From DASTFY01 sp963813375 (GTDB lineage Bacteria > Actinomycetota > Acidimicrobiia > Acidimicrobiales > Ilumatobacteraceae): DNA of 64,000 bases. Numbering within the stretch: the first letter of the stretch is position 1; each line of letters starts with the position of its first letter. The stretch spans positions 441,949-505,948 of the forward strand of contig CAWEYT010000010.1 of assembly GCA_963813375.1 (NCBI GenBank), in the 5' to 3' direction. Both the position numbers and the translations under genes were made by a program. Below are positions 1 to 10,002 of this stretch, in pieces. The notes beneath the pieces were generated by a model, which was not told the origin of the DNA, ran no database searches, and saw only the letters and a program-made list of their open reading frames with translations.

Positions 1-1836
1 AGCGGCGATGTCCATGGCGGTCGACGTGATGCGCACCCAGGTGGCGCCGGCATCGAGCGAGCGCCAGACGCCGGTGGAGCTCGCGTTCCCCGTGTCGGAG
101 GCGTACAGCGCGCCACCCGGAGTCCAGGCCAGGCGGGCGACGCGCGTCACAGAGGTTCCGTCGGACCCACCGGGAACCGACGCCGCTCGGGTCCACGGCC
201 CGGTACCGACCCGTCGCCAGATGCCGGCGCCTCGCCCGATGGCCACCACCACCCGTTGGCCTCCGACGTCTCGGGCGGCGACGGCCAAGACCCCACGGGC
301 CTTCGCGGCTTTGGCCAAACCGAGCGACGTGAACCTGGAAGGCGAGAGTTCGTGAAGGTAGAGCTCGGAACGCTCCGTTCCGAAGCCCCCGCCGACGTAC
401 AGCGGCGCGCTCCCGGCACCGGCCCACCCGGTCAGCCGCGCCGCGGTCCCCATCTCCATGGGCGCGTCCAGTGCCGACGACACGGTCCGGCCGCTGTCCT
501 CGGTGCGGAAGAGGTTCCAGTCGGCGGTCGGCACGAACACCGAGCCGGGGTCGGCTGGATCGGTCGCCGGCTGGCCGTGGAACGTCGTGGTCAGCCCTTC
601 CACGGCCGGGTACCACGTGGCGCCGCTGTCCAAGCTGCTCCAGATGCCGGCGCGGCCGGCCAGCACGAACCGCGTGGGGGTGAGAGGGTCGATCTGCACG
701 TCACCGACGACGTGGTTCGTGCCGCCCAGGAGCGTTGCCGGCGCCTCCGCCTGACGCCAGACGTCCCCGGTCGGACCGCCCACCGTCGGGCGAGCCCCAT
801 TGGCGCCGGCGGGCACCGACGTCCATGTCGCCCCGCGGTCGACAGAGCGCCAGAGCGTCGCACACCAACTTCCGACGCAGGCCGCGTCGCTGTCGAGACC
901 CAGGAGGACGGTCTCCACCCCGTTGATGACGGTCGCGCTGACCGTCGTGGCGTCCGTCTTTCCGTTCACCCAGGGCAGGCTGCTCTGTCCGAGGCGCGTC
1001 AGTGCCGGAGTCGGCGCCGCCAGATCGGCGGACCACACCCCCGCGGTGCCGGCCGCGACGTAGAGACGGCGATCCACGATGGCCAACTCCTCCGCCATCG
1101 GAGGGCCGGCAAGCCGCTGCCAGGTCGGCGTGGCGTCGTTGGCGTTGAGGGTGCGGTAGACGCCTCCGCCGGCCGTTGACCTCACCGCCGCATAGAGCAC
1201 GTCGGGGTCCAGCGGATCAAGAACCAGGCCACGAACGGGCTGCCCCGCGAGCCCGCCTGACGACCACGTCACCCCGCCGTCGGCCGAGCGGCGAACGCCG
1301 CCCTGGACGGTGCCGAGCCAGAGGCGATCCCTGACCGTCGGATCGGGTACGAGCAGCCGCCCGATCGAACGGGGGTGGGGCCCGGTGACACCGGACCCCG
1401 AGAACACTCCGCCGGTGCAGAACGCCGACGTGCTCACCGTCGCCCAGGTCAGGCCGGCGTCTGTCGTCCGGAGGATGGCGCCCGCCGAGCCGTTGCTCCG
1501 AACAGTGCCGGCGCAAGCCCAGGCCGCCGACGGGTCGAACGGGTCCCACGCGATGGCACCGACCTTGCGGTGATCGACGTTCTCGAAGCCTCTCGTGGCG
1601 CCGGCCCAGGTGCGTCCGCCGTCGGTGCTGCGGAACACGCCGGCCACGTCCGACGCCGCGAGCCACAGCCCGGCGGTCACCGGTGACGGCGCCAGCGCCG
1701 TGACGAACCCGCCACCGTCGACGCGCGCCGGCTCCCACGCGTACGACGAGGCGACGGCCGCCGCCGGTCCGGCCGGCACCGCGGCCACGCCGGACGTCGA
1801 GATGGCCACCACCAACACCGCCGTCCTCAACCGCAT
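1..1836 (-). CDS. Secreted BNR/Asp-box beta-propeller protein (3' end beyond window)
   Basis: The minus-strand frame is open from an ATG at 1836 to the window edge, about 611 codons, so the C-terminus is missing. A strong GGGAGGGAG ribosome site precedes the ATG. The N-terminus is a signal peptide: a short basic start, a hydrophobic stretch, then Ala-rich cleavage sequence near residues 20-30. The mature part repeats the Asp-box motif S-x-D-x-G-x-T-W at least six times (STDGGRTW, TTDAGLTW, SADGGVTW, SVDRGATW, SLDSGATW, SLDAGATW), which in known structures caps propeller blades in sialidase, VPS10 and YCF48-like proteins. No sialidase catalytic set was recognised, so enzymatic activity is not claimed. 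It is likely an exported binding or scaffold protein. The gene stands alone and is divergent from the oxidoreductase gene. Confidence 0.85.
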   Translation of the reverse strand, partial: MRLRTAVLVVAISTSGVAAVPAGPAAAVASSYAWEPARVDGGGFVTALAPSPVTAGLWLAASDVAGVFRSTDGGRTWAGATRGFENVDHRKVGAIAWDPFDPSAAWACAGTVRSNGSAGAILRTTDAGLTWATVSTSAFCTGGVFSGSGVTGPHPRSIGRLLVPDPTVRDRLWLGTVQGGVRRSADGGVTWSSGGLAGQPVRGLVLDPLDPDVLYAAVRSTAGGGVYRTLNANDATPTWQRLAGPPMAEELAIVDRRLYVAAGTAGVWSADLAAPTPALTRLGQSSLPWVNGKTDATTVSATVINGVETVLLGLDSDAACVGSWCATLWRSVDRGATWTSVPAGANGARPTVGGPTGDVWRQAEAPATLLGGTNHVVGDVQIDPLTPTRFVLAGRAGIWSSLDSGATWYPAVEGLTTTFHGQPATDPADPGSVFVPTADWNLFRTEDSGRTVSSALDAPMEMGTAARLTGWAGAGSAPLYVGGGFGTERSELYLHELSPSRFTSLGLAKAAKARGVLAVAARDVGGQRVVVAIGRGAGIWRRVGTGPWTRAASVPGGSDGTSVTRVARLAWTPGGALYASDTGNASSTGVWRSLDAGATWVRITSTAMDIAA

Positions 1837-1972
1837 CGCACTCCCTCCCTCGGGCCGACGTCTACACCCTGGGTGGTCCTGGTGCGAGCCTGTTCGTGCG
1901 CGGTGTGGGGCCGTGTTGGGGCCGTCCCGGCGACGCGGGCGCTGCGCACCGGAGGCACTACGGTCCACGGCC

Positions 1973-3000
1973 GTGAAGGTGGACGGAGGCGTCGCGTCGG
2001 ATCTGGGCAAGGCGGGGCGCAGCGCCCGTGACGCGGAGGCCGCCGGCTACTCCGGGCTGTGGACCGCGGAGACGAACCACGACCCGTTCCTGCCCCTCCT
2101 CCTGGCCGCCGAGCACACCGACCGCGTCGAGCTCGGCACCTCCATCGCCGTGGCGTTCGCCCGCAACCCGATGCTGCTCGCCAACACGGCGTGGGACCTG
2201 CAGGCCTACTCCGGCGGGCGCTTCATCCTCGGGCTCGGCAGTCAGATCAAGCCGCACATCACCAAGCGCTTCTCGATGCCCTGGAGCCACCCGGCGCCCC
2301 GCATGCGGGAGATGGTCCTCGCCATCAGGGCGATCTGGGACTGCTGGCTGAACGGCACGAAGCTCGAGTTCCGGGGCGACTTCTACACCCACACCCTGAT
2401 GACGCCGTTCTTCACGCCGGACCGGAACGACCTGGCCGAGCGGGCGTGCCCAAGATCTTCCTGGCCGGCGTCGGCGAGCTGATGACGGAAGTAGCCGGCG
2501 AGGTCTGCGACGGCTTCATCTGCCATGGCTTCACCACCGAGCGCTACCTGCGGGAGGTGACGCTGCCCGCGCTGGCGAGGGGGCGGGCCAAGGCGGACAA
2601 GACCATGGAGGGCTTCGAGATCGTCGGGCCCAGCTTCGTGGTCACCGGCGGCGACGAGGCCGAACTGGCCGCGGCCACGACCGGCACCCGCCAGCAGATC
2701 GCCTTCTACGGCTCGACGCCCGGCCTACCGGGCGGTGCTCGATCTGCACGGCTGGGGCGGCCTCCAGGACGAGCTCAACGGCCTGTCCAAGCAGGGCCGC
2801 TGGGCGGAGATGGGCGACCTCATCGACGACGAGATCCTCAGCACCTTCGCCGTCGTGGCCGAACCGGAGGCGGTGGCGCCGGAGCTCCACCGCCGCTACG
2901 GCGACGTGATCCAGCGGATCTCGTTCTACGCGCCCTACCGCACCGACCCCGAACGCTGGGCACGGATCATCGACGCGCTCGAAAGCAGCCTGAACCGCCC
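1973..3000 (+). pseudogene. LLM-class F420-dependent oxidoreductase, frameshifted
   Basis: Conceptual translation across three segments gives a luciferase-like F420-dependent oxidoreductase of the TIGR03617 type. Segment one runs from a GTG at 1973 (GYSGLWTAETNHDPFLPL, then GRFILGLGSQIKPHI). Segment two starts near 2425 (GVPKIFLAGVGELM). Segment three starts near 2722 (AVLDLHGWGGLQDEL). The reading phase goes 2 to 1 and back to 2, as expected for a lost base near 2425 and an extra G near 2722. The last frame has no early stop after the homology ends near 3000, so a third indel at the 3' end is likely. Members use reduced F420 on diverse substrates; the substrate cannot be inferred. Codon use is normal throughout, so sequence error or a very recent pseudogene are equally possible. 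Confidence 0.75.
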
Positions 3001-3037
3001 GTCCGGGGGCGGCGGCAGCCCGCCCCCACCACCCGCC

Positions 3038-3082
3038 TGTGTCACGCGAAGTGGCCGCCGAGCGCGCTCGAGCTGTGACACA
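3038..3082. repeat. Intergenic palindromic element, copy 1
   Basis: Outer arms TGTGTCACG and TGTGACACA enclose the perfect inner palindrome GAGCGCGCTC. A related copy lies at 4047-4090. Together they flank the DUF559-type gene. The sequence sits in the gap after the oxidoreductase gene and could form a hairpin in RNA. Confidence 0.6.
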
Positions 3083-3131
3083 AGCGTCGGGCTTTCCGAG
3101 TTCGGTGGGCTGAGGCACACCCTCCTCGAGT

Positions 3132-4026
3132 GTGTCGCCGATCGACGTTCTCCAACAGCTCGCCGCCCAGCAGTTCGGGTGCGCCACCTTCGCCCAGGCC
3201 TACGCCTGCGGCCTGACCACTTCCCAGATCCGCCACCGCGTCGAGCAAGGTCTGCTCGAGCGGGTCGGGCATCAGGTGTTGCGCGTGGTCGGTGCGCCCC
3301 GGACGTGGCGGCAGGACCTCATGGCCGGGCTGCTCGACCTCGGGACCGCACGCCGTGGTGTCGGGTCGGGCGGCGGCCGCGCTCCACCAGTTCGACGGGT
3401 TCCCCGAGGGTCGGCTGGATTTCACCGTCTCCCGTTCCGGTCGGAGCCGTCGGTCGATCTGGACCGTGCACACCGCGCTCCGGATCGATCGCATCGACAC
3501 GACGACGATCGACGAGATCCGCTGCACGTCCGCCTCTCGGACGATCCTCGACCTGGCGCGATCCGTGACGAAGGCGGAACTGGTCCGCGCCGTCGACAGC
3601 GCGGTCCGGGACGGCTCGTCGTCGCCAGCCTTCCTTCGGCGCCGACTGAGCGAGCGGCGTGGGCCGGCCACTGGGGCGTGCCGCTCATCGACGAGCTTCT
3701 CGTCGATGCCGGCGGTCACAGCGTGCTGGAGCGGGCGTTCCTCAGCCCTGGTCCGCCGCGCCGGACTCCCCCGGCCCACGTGCCAACCGATCCCGCTTCT
3801 CGAGCGGAAGGCGGGTCGGGCGGGTCGACTTCTGCTTCGAACCGGTGCTCCTGATCGTCGAGGTGTCAGGGCGGCGCGGTCACAGCACCGACGCCGAGCG
3901 AGCCAAGGACGCACAACGGCGCAACGAGCTGCAAGCGCTCGGCTACAGGGTCTCGAGTTCACCTACGCCGACATCTGACACCGGCCCGACTACGTGCTCA
4001 AGACCCTTCGCCAGCACGGCCTGTGA
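3132..4026 (+). pseudogene. AbiEi-like N-terminal / DUF559 domain protein, multiply frameshifted
   Basis: Starts at GTG 3132 (SPIDVLQQLAAQQFGCAT), an N-terminal winged-helix region like that of AbiEi-family antitoxin proteins. The C-terminal part resembles DUF559/Vsr-like endonuclease-fold proteins: RRVGRVDFCFEP, then IVEVSGRRGHS, then a run ending in LEFTYADI and DYVLKTLRQHGL. The homologous sequence moves between frames at about 3350, 3650, 3755, 3805 and 3955, ending at a TGA at 4024-4026, so at least four or five indels are needed to read it. Proteins of this architecture are common and variable in actinobacteria; the function is unproven, possibly a stand-alone regulator or nuclease-like protein. 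It is flanked on both sides by related palindromes. Either a true relic or an error-rich stretch. Confidence 0.65.
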
Positions 4027-4046
4027 CCACACCCTCCCCGGCGCGC

Positions 4047-4090
4047 TGTGTCACGTCCGGTGTCCGCCGGGCGCGCCCAACCGTGACACA
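4047..4090. repeat. Intergenic palindromic element, copy 2
   Basis: Perfect outer arms TGTGTCACG and CGTGACACA surround the inner palindrome GGGCGCGCCC. It aligns along its length with copy 1 at 3038-3082, and both are followed by AAGC. The inner palindromes differ by paired changes (A to G, T to C) that keep the symmetry. Confidence 0.6.
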
Positions 4091-4131
4091 AGCCGATCGG
4101 CGGGCCCTGGCCGGCCTGGCCGCAGCGACGG

Positions 4132-5820
4132 TCAGGCCAGGGTCAGCGTCTCTTCGAGGTACTGCTCGCGGCACTTGGCCCGCTGCAGCTTGCCCGAGGA
4201 GGTCTTGGGCAGCGTTCCCGCATGCACCAGCATCACGTCCCGGGGCGGGATGCCACACACGTCGAGCGTGCGGTGGTGGATCTCCTTGCGGATCGTGTCG
4301 AGGTCGGACCCCTTGATCTCGGCCACGACCACGACGGACTCCTTGCCCTTGTAGCCCTCCATGCCGAAGGCGATCACGTTGCCGGCACGGACGCCGTCCA
4401 CCCGCCCGCACACCCGCTCGATGTCCTCCGGGAACACGTTGCGGCCGCCCACGATGATGACGTCCTTGATCCGCCCGCACAGGACCAACTCGCCCTCGAG
4501 CAGGTAGCCGAGGTCCCCCGTGCGCAGCCAGCCGTCCTGGAACAGCGCGGCGGTCGCCTCGGGACGCTTGTAGTACCCCGGCGTGACGGACGTGCCGCGG
4601 ATGAGCAGTTCCCCGACGTGCCGGTCGGGGAGGTCCTCCTCGGTGTCCGGCTCGACGATGCGGAACTCGAGGCCCGGCACCGGATGGCCGAGGAGCGGAA
4701 GCCGGCGGGCGATCAGGGCCTCGTCGTCCGGGTCGACGATCTCCACCTGCTTGGCGACCCGGTCGCGCTCCAGCACCTCGCGGTCGACGACGTCGCAGAC
4801 GAGGCCTCTCATCGGCGGGGGAACGCGCCGCCGATCGCCACCTCGGCCATGCCGAACGCCGGGAACACGGCACCCGGCCGGAAGCCGAACGGCTCGGCGG
4901 CAACCACGAACGCCTCCACGGCCGCGGGATCGACCGGCTCGGCACCGCTCAGCGCGATGCGCATGGGTGAGAGGTCGAGGTCCTTGAGCCGGCGCAGCGC
5001 CCGCGTCGCCAGCACCCACGAGAAGTTGGGTCCCGCCGTGACCGTGCCGCGGTAGCGGGACAGCCACTCCATCCAGTGGCCGGGGTGGGCCAGGAAGTCC
5101 TGAGGAGCGGCTTGGACGAGGTCGATCCCGTTGAGCATCGGGATGCCGAGGAGCCCGACCAGCCCCATGTCGTGGTAGAGCGGCAACCACGACACGATGG
5201 CGTCGTCGGCCCGGGCCAGCCCGACGGCTTCGATGCACGCATCGACGTTGGCGCCCAGCACCCGGTCCGGGATCATCACGCCCTTGGGCTCGGACGTGGA
5301 GCCGCTCGTGTACTGCAGGATGACCAGGCGCTCGGGGTCGTCCGGCGGGAGCTCCAGCGCCTCGGAGCCCGGGCGGCCCGGGCCGGGCAGCACCGACACC
5401 AGCGGGATGGTGGGCGGGTCACCGGGCGCCGCGCTCGTAGAACGAGGCGAGCAGCTCGTCGATCAGGAGCAGCTTGGCGTCGCCGTGGCGGATGCGGGCC
5501 CGGGTGGACTCGATGAACGCCTCGAGCGAGCCCATGCGCATCGGCAGCGGCAGCACCATGGACGCCGCACCGGCCAGCCAGCAACCCTGGATGGCGGTGA
5601 CCAGCGCGCGGCTGGTCGGGCCGAGGATGGCGACGTGATCACCGGGGACGATGCCCCTGGCCTGGAGAGCGGCGCCCACCGCCCGGGCCTCCTCATGGAG
5701 CTGGGCCCATGAGACGAGATCGCCGTCGTCGCCCGGGACCGAAGCGCCGACGAAGCGGATGCCGCTCGACGTCGTCGCCGCGCGCTCCAGCCGGGTGACG
5801 ATGGGCGTGGCTGAGGACAT
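4132..5820 (-). pseudogene. Fatty-acyl-AMP ligase (FadD32/FAAL type), two frameshifts
   Basis: ATG at 5820 starts SSATPIVTRLERAAT. The joined translation has the AMP-binding P-loop YTSGSTSEPKG, the adenylate motif GYYKRPEA...DGWLRTGDLG and the C-terminal lysine motif LPKTSSGKLQR, ending at 4132. FAALs activate fatty acids as acyl-adenylates and hand them to polyketide synthases or carrier proteins rather than to CoA; no PKS or carrier gene lies nearby. The frame breaks near 5415 and near 4812, the latter in a run of five G, giving three open pieces of otherwise full-length protein (about 560 residues). Loss of function or homopolymer sequence errors are both possible. The FAAL-versus-FACL assignment rests on overall sequence look, since the diagnostic insertion was not aligned. 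Confidence 0.8.
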
Positions 5821-5925
5821 GTGGTGTACGAACCCCCCTGGGACCGGTAGCACCCACGCTATCGCCCACGTAGCCGCAGGAAGGGACCCCCTGAGCGCGG
5901 GCGGCGCCTCATAGAGTGGTCCCCC

Positions 5926-8877
5926 ATGGCCAGGACCGACGACACGCTGTCGACCGACGGGTCGACCGGGCCGTCCGGCCCGCGCCCGAGCATGAGCGAG
6001 GTAGGGGACGAGGCAAGAACGAGGGCGGAGGCCACGGCCGCCGACGAGGCACCAGCCCACCGCTACAACGCCCGGGTGGCGGCCGAGATCGAGTCCCGCT
6101 GGCAGGACCGTTGGGAGGCCGAGCGGACGTTCGAGGCGCCCAACCCGGCCGGTCCGCTGGCCGAGCCCGAGCGGGTGGGCGGCCGGCCCAAGCTGTTCCT
6201 CCTCGACATGTTCCCGTACCCCTCGGGCGCCGGCCTCCACGTCGGGCACCCGCTGGGCTACATCGGGACGGACGTCTACGGCCGCTACCGGCGCATGAAG
6301 GGCTCCAACGTCCTCCACGCCCTGGGCTACGACGCCTTCGGGCTCCCGGCGGAGCAGTTCGCCATCGAGACCGGCACCCACCCCCAGGTGCGGACCGAGG
6401 AGAACGTCGCCACCTACCGGCGCCAGTTGCGGCGCCTGGGCCTGGCCCACGACGCCCGCCGATCCGTCTCCACCACGGACGAGAGCTACTACCGCTGGAC
6501 CCAGTGGATCTTCCTGAAGATCTTCGAGTCCTGGTACGACGCCGAGCAGGACCGCGCCCGACCGATCGAGGAGCTGCGGGCCGAGTTGGAGTCCGGCGCC
6601 CGCGCGACGCCCGATGGCCGCGCTTGGGCAGAGCTCAGCCGGGTCGAGCAGCGCGTCGTGATCGACGACCACCGTCTGGCCTACGTCTCGGAGGCGCCGG
6701 TCAACTGGTGCCCGGGCCTGGGCACGGTCCTCGCCAACGAGGAGGTCACGGCCGAAGGACGCAGTGACCGCGGTAACTACCCCGTGTTCCGGCGCAACAT
6801 GCGCCAGTGGAAGATGCGGATCACGGCCTACGCGGACCGCCTGATCGACGACCTCGACGTCTTGGCCTGGCCGGAGTCCATCAAGACGATGCAGCGCAAC
6901 TGGATCGGTCGGTCCGAGGGGGCCATGATCTCGTTCGCGTCGGGCGCCGGGCCCATCGAGGTGTTCACGACGCGCCCGGACACGCTGTTCGGGGCCACGT
7001 TCATGGTGCTGGCTCCCGAGCACCCCATGGTCGACGCCCTGACGGCGACGGCGTGGCCGGACCACACCCGGCCGCTGTGGACCGGCACCCTGGCGACGCC
7101 CGCGGACGCCGTCGCCGCCTACCGGGCCGCGGCCGCGGCGAAGACCGATCTGGCCCGCCAGGCCGAGGACCGCGAGAAGACGGGGGTGTTCACCGGCTCG
7201 TTCGCCGTCAACCCGGCCAACGGCGACCTGATCCCGATCTTCATCGCCGACTACGTGCTCATGGGCTACGGCACCGGAGCCATCATGGCCGTGCCCGGGC
7301 AGGACGACCGGGACTGGGAGTACGCGGAGCGGTTCGGCCTGCGCATCGTGCGCACGGTGCAGCCGCCGGACGGCTGGGAGGGTGACGCCTACCTGGCCGA
7401 AGGGCCCGCCATCAACAGCGCCAACGACAGCCTGGATCTGAACGGCCTGGGGGTGGCCGACGCCAAGGTCGCCATGAACGCCTGGCTGGAGGCCAACGGG
7501 CACGGACGTGCCACGACGACCTACCGCCTGCGGGACTGGTTGTTCAGCCGTCAGCGCTACTGGGGCGAGCCGTTCCCCATCGTCTACGACGAGACCGGCC
7601 TGCCCATCGGACTGCCGGAGTCGATGCTGCCGGTCACGCTGCCTCCGCTCGACGACTTCCGCCCCCGCACCCTCGACCCCGAGGACGCCGACTCCGAGCC
7701 GGAGCTGCCCCTGTCCCGCGTCGACTGGTGGGCCACGGCGGAGCTGGACCTGGGCGACGGGCCGAGGCGCTACCAGCGCGAGCTGAACGTCATGCCGCAG
7801 TGGGCGGGCTCCTGCTGGTACGAGCTGCGCTACCTGGACCCGACCAACGAGCGCCGTTTCGTCGATCCGGAGGTCGAGCGCTACTGGATGGGCCCACAGG
7901 CGCCGGGCGACTCGGGCGGCGTCGATCTCTACGTCGGTGGTGTCGAGCACGCGGTGCTGCACCTGCTGTATGCCCGCTTCTGGCACAAGGTGCTGTTCGA
8001 CCTGGGCGAGGTGTCGTCCTTCGAGCCCTATCGACGCCTGTTCAACCAGGGGTACATCCTGGCCGCGGCCTACAAGGACGCGCGGGAGATCTACGTCGAC
8101 GCGCACGCCGTCACCGAGGGCGACGACGGCTCGTTCAGCTTCGAGGGCCAGCCCGTCGTCCGCGAGTGGGGGAAGATGGGCAAGAGCCTCAAGAACGCCG
8201 TCGGCCCCGACGACATCTACGCCGAGTACGGCGCCGACACGTTGCGGCTCTACGAGATGTCGATGGGCCCGTTCGACACCTCCCGCCCCTGGAGCACCCG
8301 GGACATCGTGGGCTACTACCGCTTCTTGCAGCGGCTCTGGCGCAACCTGGTCGACGAGGCGAGCGGCGCCGTTCGGGTGGTCGACAGCGGCCCAGGCGCG
8401 ACGACCGACGACGAGACGCGTCGGCTGCTCCACCGCACGATCCAGGCCGTGGCCGCCGACTACGAGGGCCTCCGCTTCAACACTGCGGTCGCCAAGCTGA
8501 TCGAGCTGAACAACCACCTGACCCGCACCACGGCGGACGGTATCCCGCGGGAGGTCGCCGAGCCGCTGGTGCTGATGATGGCGCCGATCACCCCTCACGT
8601 CGCCGAGGAGCTGTGGGCCCGGATGGGTCACACCACCTCACTCGCGTTCGAACCGTTCCCGGTGGCCGACCCCGCGCTGCTGGTCGAGGACAACGTGGAG
8701 TACCCGGTGCAGGTCAACGGGAAGGTGCGCAGCCGCGTGACCGTCCCGGCCGCCGCGGACCGGGCCGCCGTGGAGTCGGCCGCACTGGGCGACACGAAGG
8801 TGGTCACGGCGTTGTCAGGGCGTGTACCGGCGAAGGTGATCGTGGTCCCCGGCCGTCTCGTCAACATCGTGGTCTGA
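5926..8877 (+). CDS. leuS: Leucyl-tRNA synthetase
   Basis: 983 residues, a normal length for a bacterial LeuRS with an insert. It charges tRNA-Leu with leucine in the cytoplasm. The class I signatures are clear: the HIGH-type motif PSGAGLHVGHPLG near residue 100 and the KMSKS-type motif GKMGKSLKN near residue 750. The CP1 editing domain lies between them (TTRPDTLFGATF, then GYGTGAIMAVPGQDDRD with the editing Asp). The C-terminus has the expected tRNA-binding end (VQVNGKVRSRV). The first ATG at 5926 has no obvious Shine-Dalgarno; an ATG at 5992 (MSEVGDEAR) is an alternative start. It is intact although the gene in front is frameshifted. It is divergent from the acyl-AMP ligase. Confidence 0.97.
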   Translation: MARTDDTLSTDGSTGPSGPRPSMSEVGDEARTRAEATAADEAPAHRYNARVAAEIESRWQDRWEAERTFEAPNPAGPLAEPERVGGRPKLFLLDMFPYPSGAGLHVGHPLGYIGTDVYGRYRRMKGSNVLHALGYDAFGLPAEQFAIETGTHPQVRTEENVATYRRQLRRLGLAHDARRSVSTTDESYYRWTQWIFLKIFESWYDAEQDRARPIEELRAELESGARATPDGRAWAELSRVEQRVVIDDHRLAYVSEAPVNWCPGLGTVLANEEVTAEGRSDRGNYPVFRRNMRQWKMRITAYADRLIDDLDVLAWPESIKTMQRNWIGRSEGAMISFASGAGPIEVFTTRPDTLFGATFMVLAPEHPMVDALTATAWPDHTRPLWTGTLATPADAVAAYRAAAAAKTDLARQAEDREKTGVFTGSFAVNPANGDLIPIFIADYVLMGYGTGAIMAVPGQDDRDWEYAERFGLRIVRTVQPPDGWEGDAYLAEGPAINSANDSLDLNGLGVADAKVAMNAWLEANGHGRATTTYRLRDWLFSRQRYWGEPFPIVYDETGLPIGLPESMLPVTLPPLDDFRPRTLDPEDADSEPELPLSRVDWWATAELDLGDGPRRYQRELNVMPQWAGSCWYELRYLDPTNERRFVDPEVERYWMGPQAPGDSGGVDLYVGGVEHAVLHLLYARFWHKVLFDLGEVSSFEPYRRLFNQGYILAAAYKDAREIYVDAHAVTEGDDGSFSFEGQPVVREWGKMGKSLKNAVGPDDIYAEYGADTLRLYEMSMGPFDTSRPWSTRDIVGYYRFLQRLWRNLVDEASGAVRVVDSGPGATTDDETRRLLHRTIQAVAADYEGLRFNTAVAKLIELNNHLTRTTADGIPREVAEPLVLMMAPITPHVAEELWARMGHTTSLAFEPFPVADPALLVEDNVEYPVQVNGKVRSRVTVPAAADRAAVESAALGDTKVVTALSGRVPAKVIVVPGRLVNIVV

Positions 8878-8951
8878 TCCGTCGCCGCCCGGCCGAGGGT
8901 GGGCTAGAACCTCGTCGTGCGGCACGTGGCCACCAACCGAACAGGTCGCTG

Positions 8952-9947
8952 ATGCGCCGGCCGCGTCACCTCGCGTTCGGCCTCTCGATCCTCGCCGGCA
9001 TCATCGTCGTCGGCACCATCGGCTACGTCGTCCTCGGCTTCAGCCTCCTGGACGCCGCCTACCAGACGGTCACCACGATCACGACGGTCGGCTTCCGCGA
9101 GGTCGAGCCGCTCGACGGCGGCGGCAAGGTCTTCACGATGGTGCTGATCCTGGCCGGGGTCGGCACCGCGCTCTACACGCTGACGGTCGTGCTCGAACTG
9201 CTGGTCGAGGGACACTTCGGCCAGGCCATGGAGAGGCGAAGGATGGACAAGCAGATCGCCGCCCTGCGGGGCCACGTCATCGTGTGCGGGTGGGGCCGGG
9301 TGGGCCGAGCCATCGCCCGCGAGCTGGCGACGGCGGGCACACCGCACGTCGTCATCGACAACGACGCCGACCGCGTCGCCACCATCGACGAGCACCCGTT
9401 CGTCCTCGGTGACGCGTCGGACGACGCCGTGCTCCAACAGGCCGGGATCGAGCGCGCCACGGCCCTCATCGCCGCCGTGTCCACCGACGCCGCCAACCTG
9501 TTCATCACGCTGTCGGGCCGGTCGCTGCGGCCCGAGCTGTTCATCGTGTCCCGCGCCCGGGAGGAGTCGAGCGTGGCCAAGCTGGAGCGGGCAGGAGCGG
9601 ACCGGGTGGTCAATCCCCAGGAGATCGGCGGCGCCCGCATCGCGGCCTTCGTGCTGCGGCCGCACGTCACCGAGTTCCTCGACGTCGTGATGCACGAGCG
9701 GGAGATCGAGCTCCGCCTCGAGGAGCTGCTCGTCGTGCCCGAGTCACCGCTGGCCGGCATCACCCTGGGAGACGCCGACCTGCCCGAGCGCACGGGCGCG
9801 TTGGTTCTCGCGCTGCGGGACGACGACAAGGGCTTCATCACCAACCCGACCGCCGGCACCGTGATCGAACCCGGCCAGATCCTCATCGCCATCGGTACGC
9901 CCCCACAGTTGCGGGCCCTGGCCGACGTGGCCCGCCCGCCCGGCTGA
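8952..9947 (+). CDS. Two-TM potassium channel with RCK/TrkA-N domain
   Basis: 331 residues. Two N-terminal membrane helices (about residues 8-30 and 56-78) bracket a pore loop whose TTITTVGFRE matches the K+ selectivity filter TVG(Y/F)G region with an altered last position. A cytoplasmic RCK domain follows, with the Rossmann motif VCGWGRVGRA near residue 116 and then an RCK-C (TrkA-C) half. Such channels pass K+ across the cytoplasmic membrane and are gated by nucleotide or Ca2+ binding to the RCK ring. It lies 74 bp after leuS on the same strand, with a separate start and no overlap; co-transcription is possible. Confidence 0.88.
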   Translation: MRRPRHLAFGLSILAGIIVVGTIGYVVLGFSLLDAAYQTVTTITTVGFREVEPLDGGGKVFTMVLILAGVGTALYTLTVVLELLVEGHFGQAMERRRMDKQIAALRGHVIVCGWGRVGRAIARELATAGTPHVVIDNDADRVATIDEHPFVLGDASDDAVLQQAGIERATALIAAVSTDAANLFITLSGRSLRPELFIVSRAREESSVAKLERAGADRVVNPQEIGGARIAAFVLRPHVTEFLDVVMHEREIELRLEELLVVPESPLAGITLGDADLPERTGALVLALRDDDKGFITNPTAGTVIEPGQILIAIGTPPQLRALADVARPPG

Positions 9948-10002
9948 AACCAGGCCGCGAGCCCGTGATCCAGGCGCCCCGCCCCGAACGAACGGAACCC
10001 CG

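Noticed and set aside
5419..8631. Open frame of about 1070 codons on the minus strand
   Set aside because: Antisense to leuS; the translation is low-complexity Gly/Arg/Val typical of GC-rich shadow frames. Only its last part, beyond leuS, belongs to the FAAL gene.
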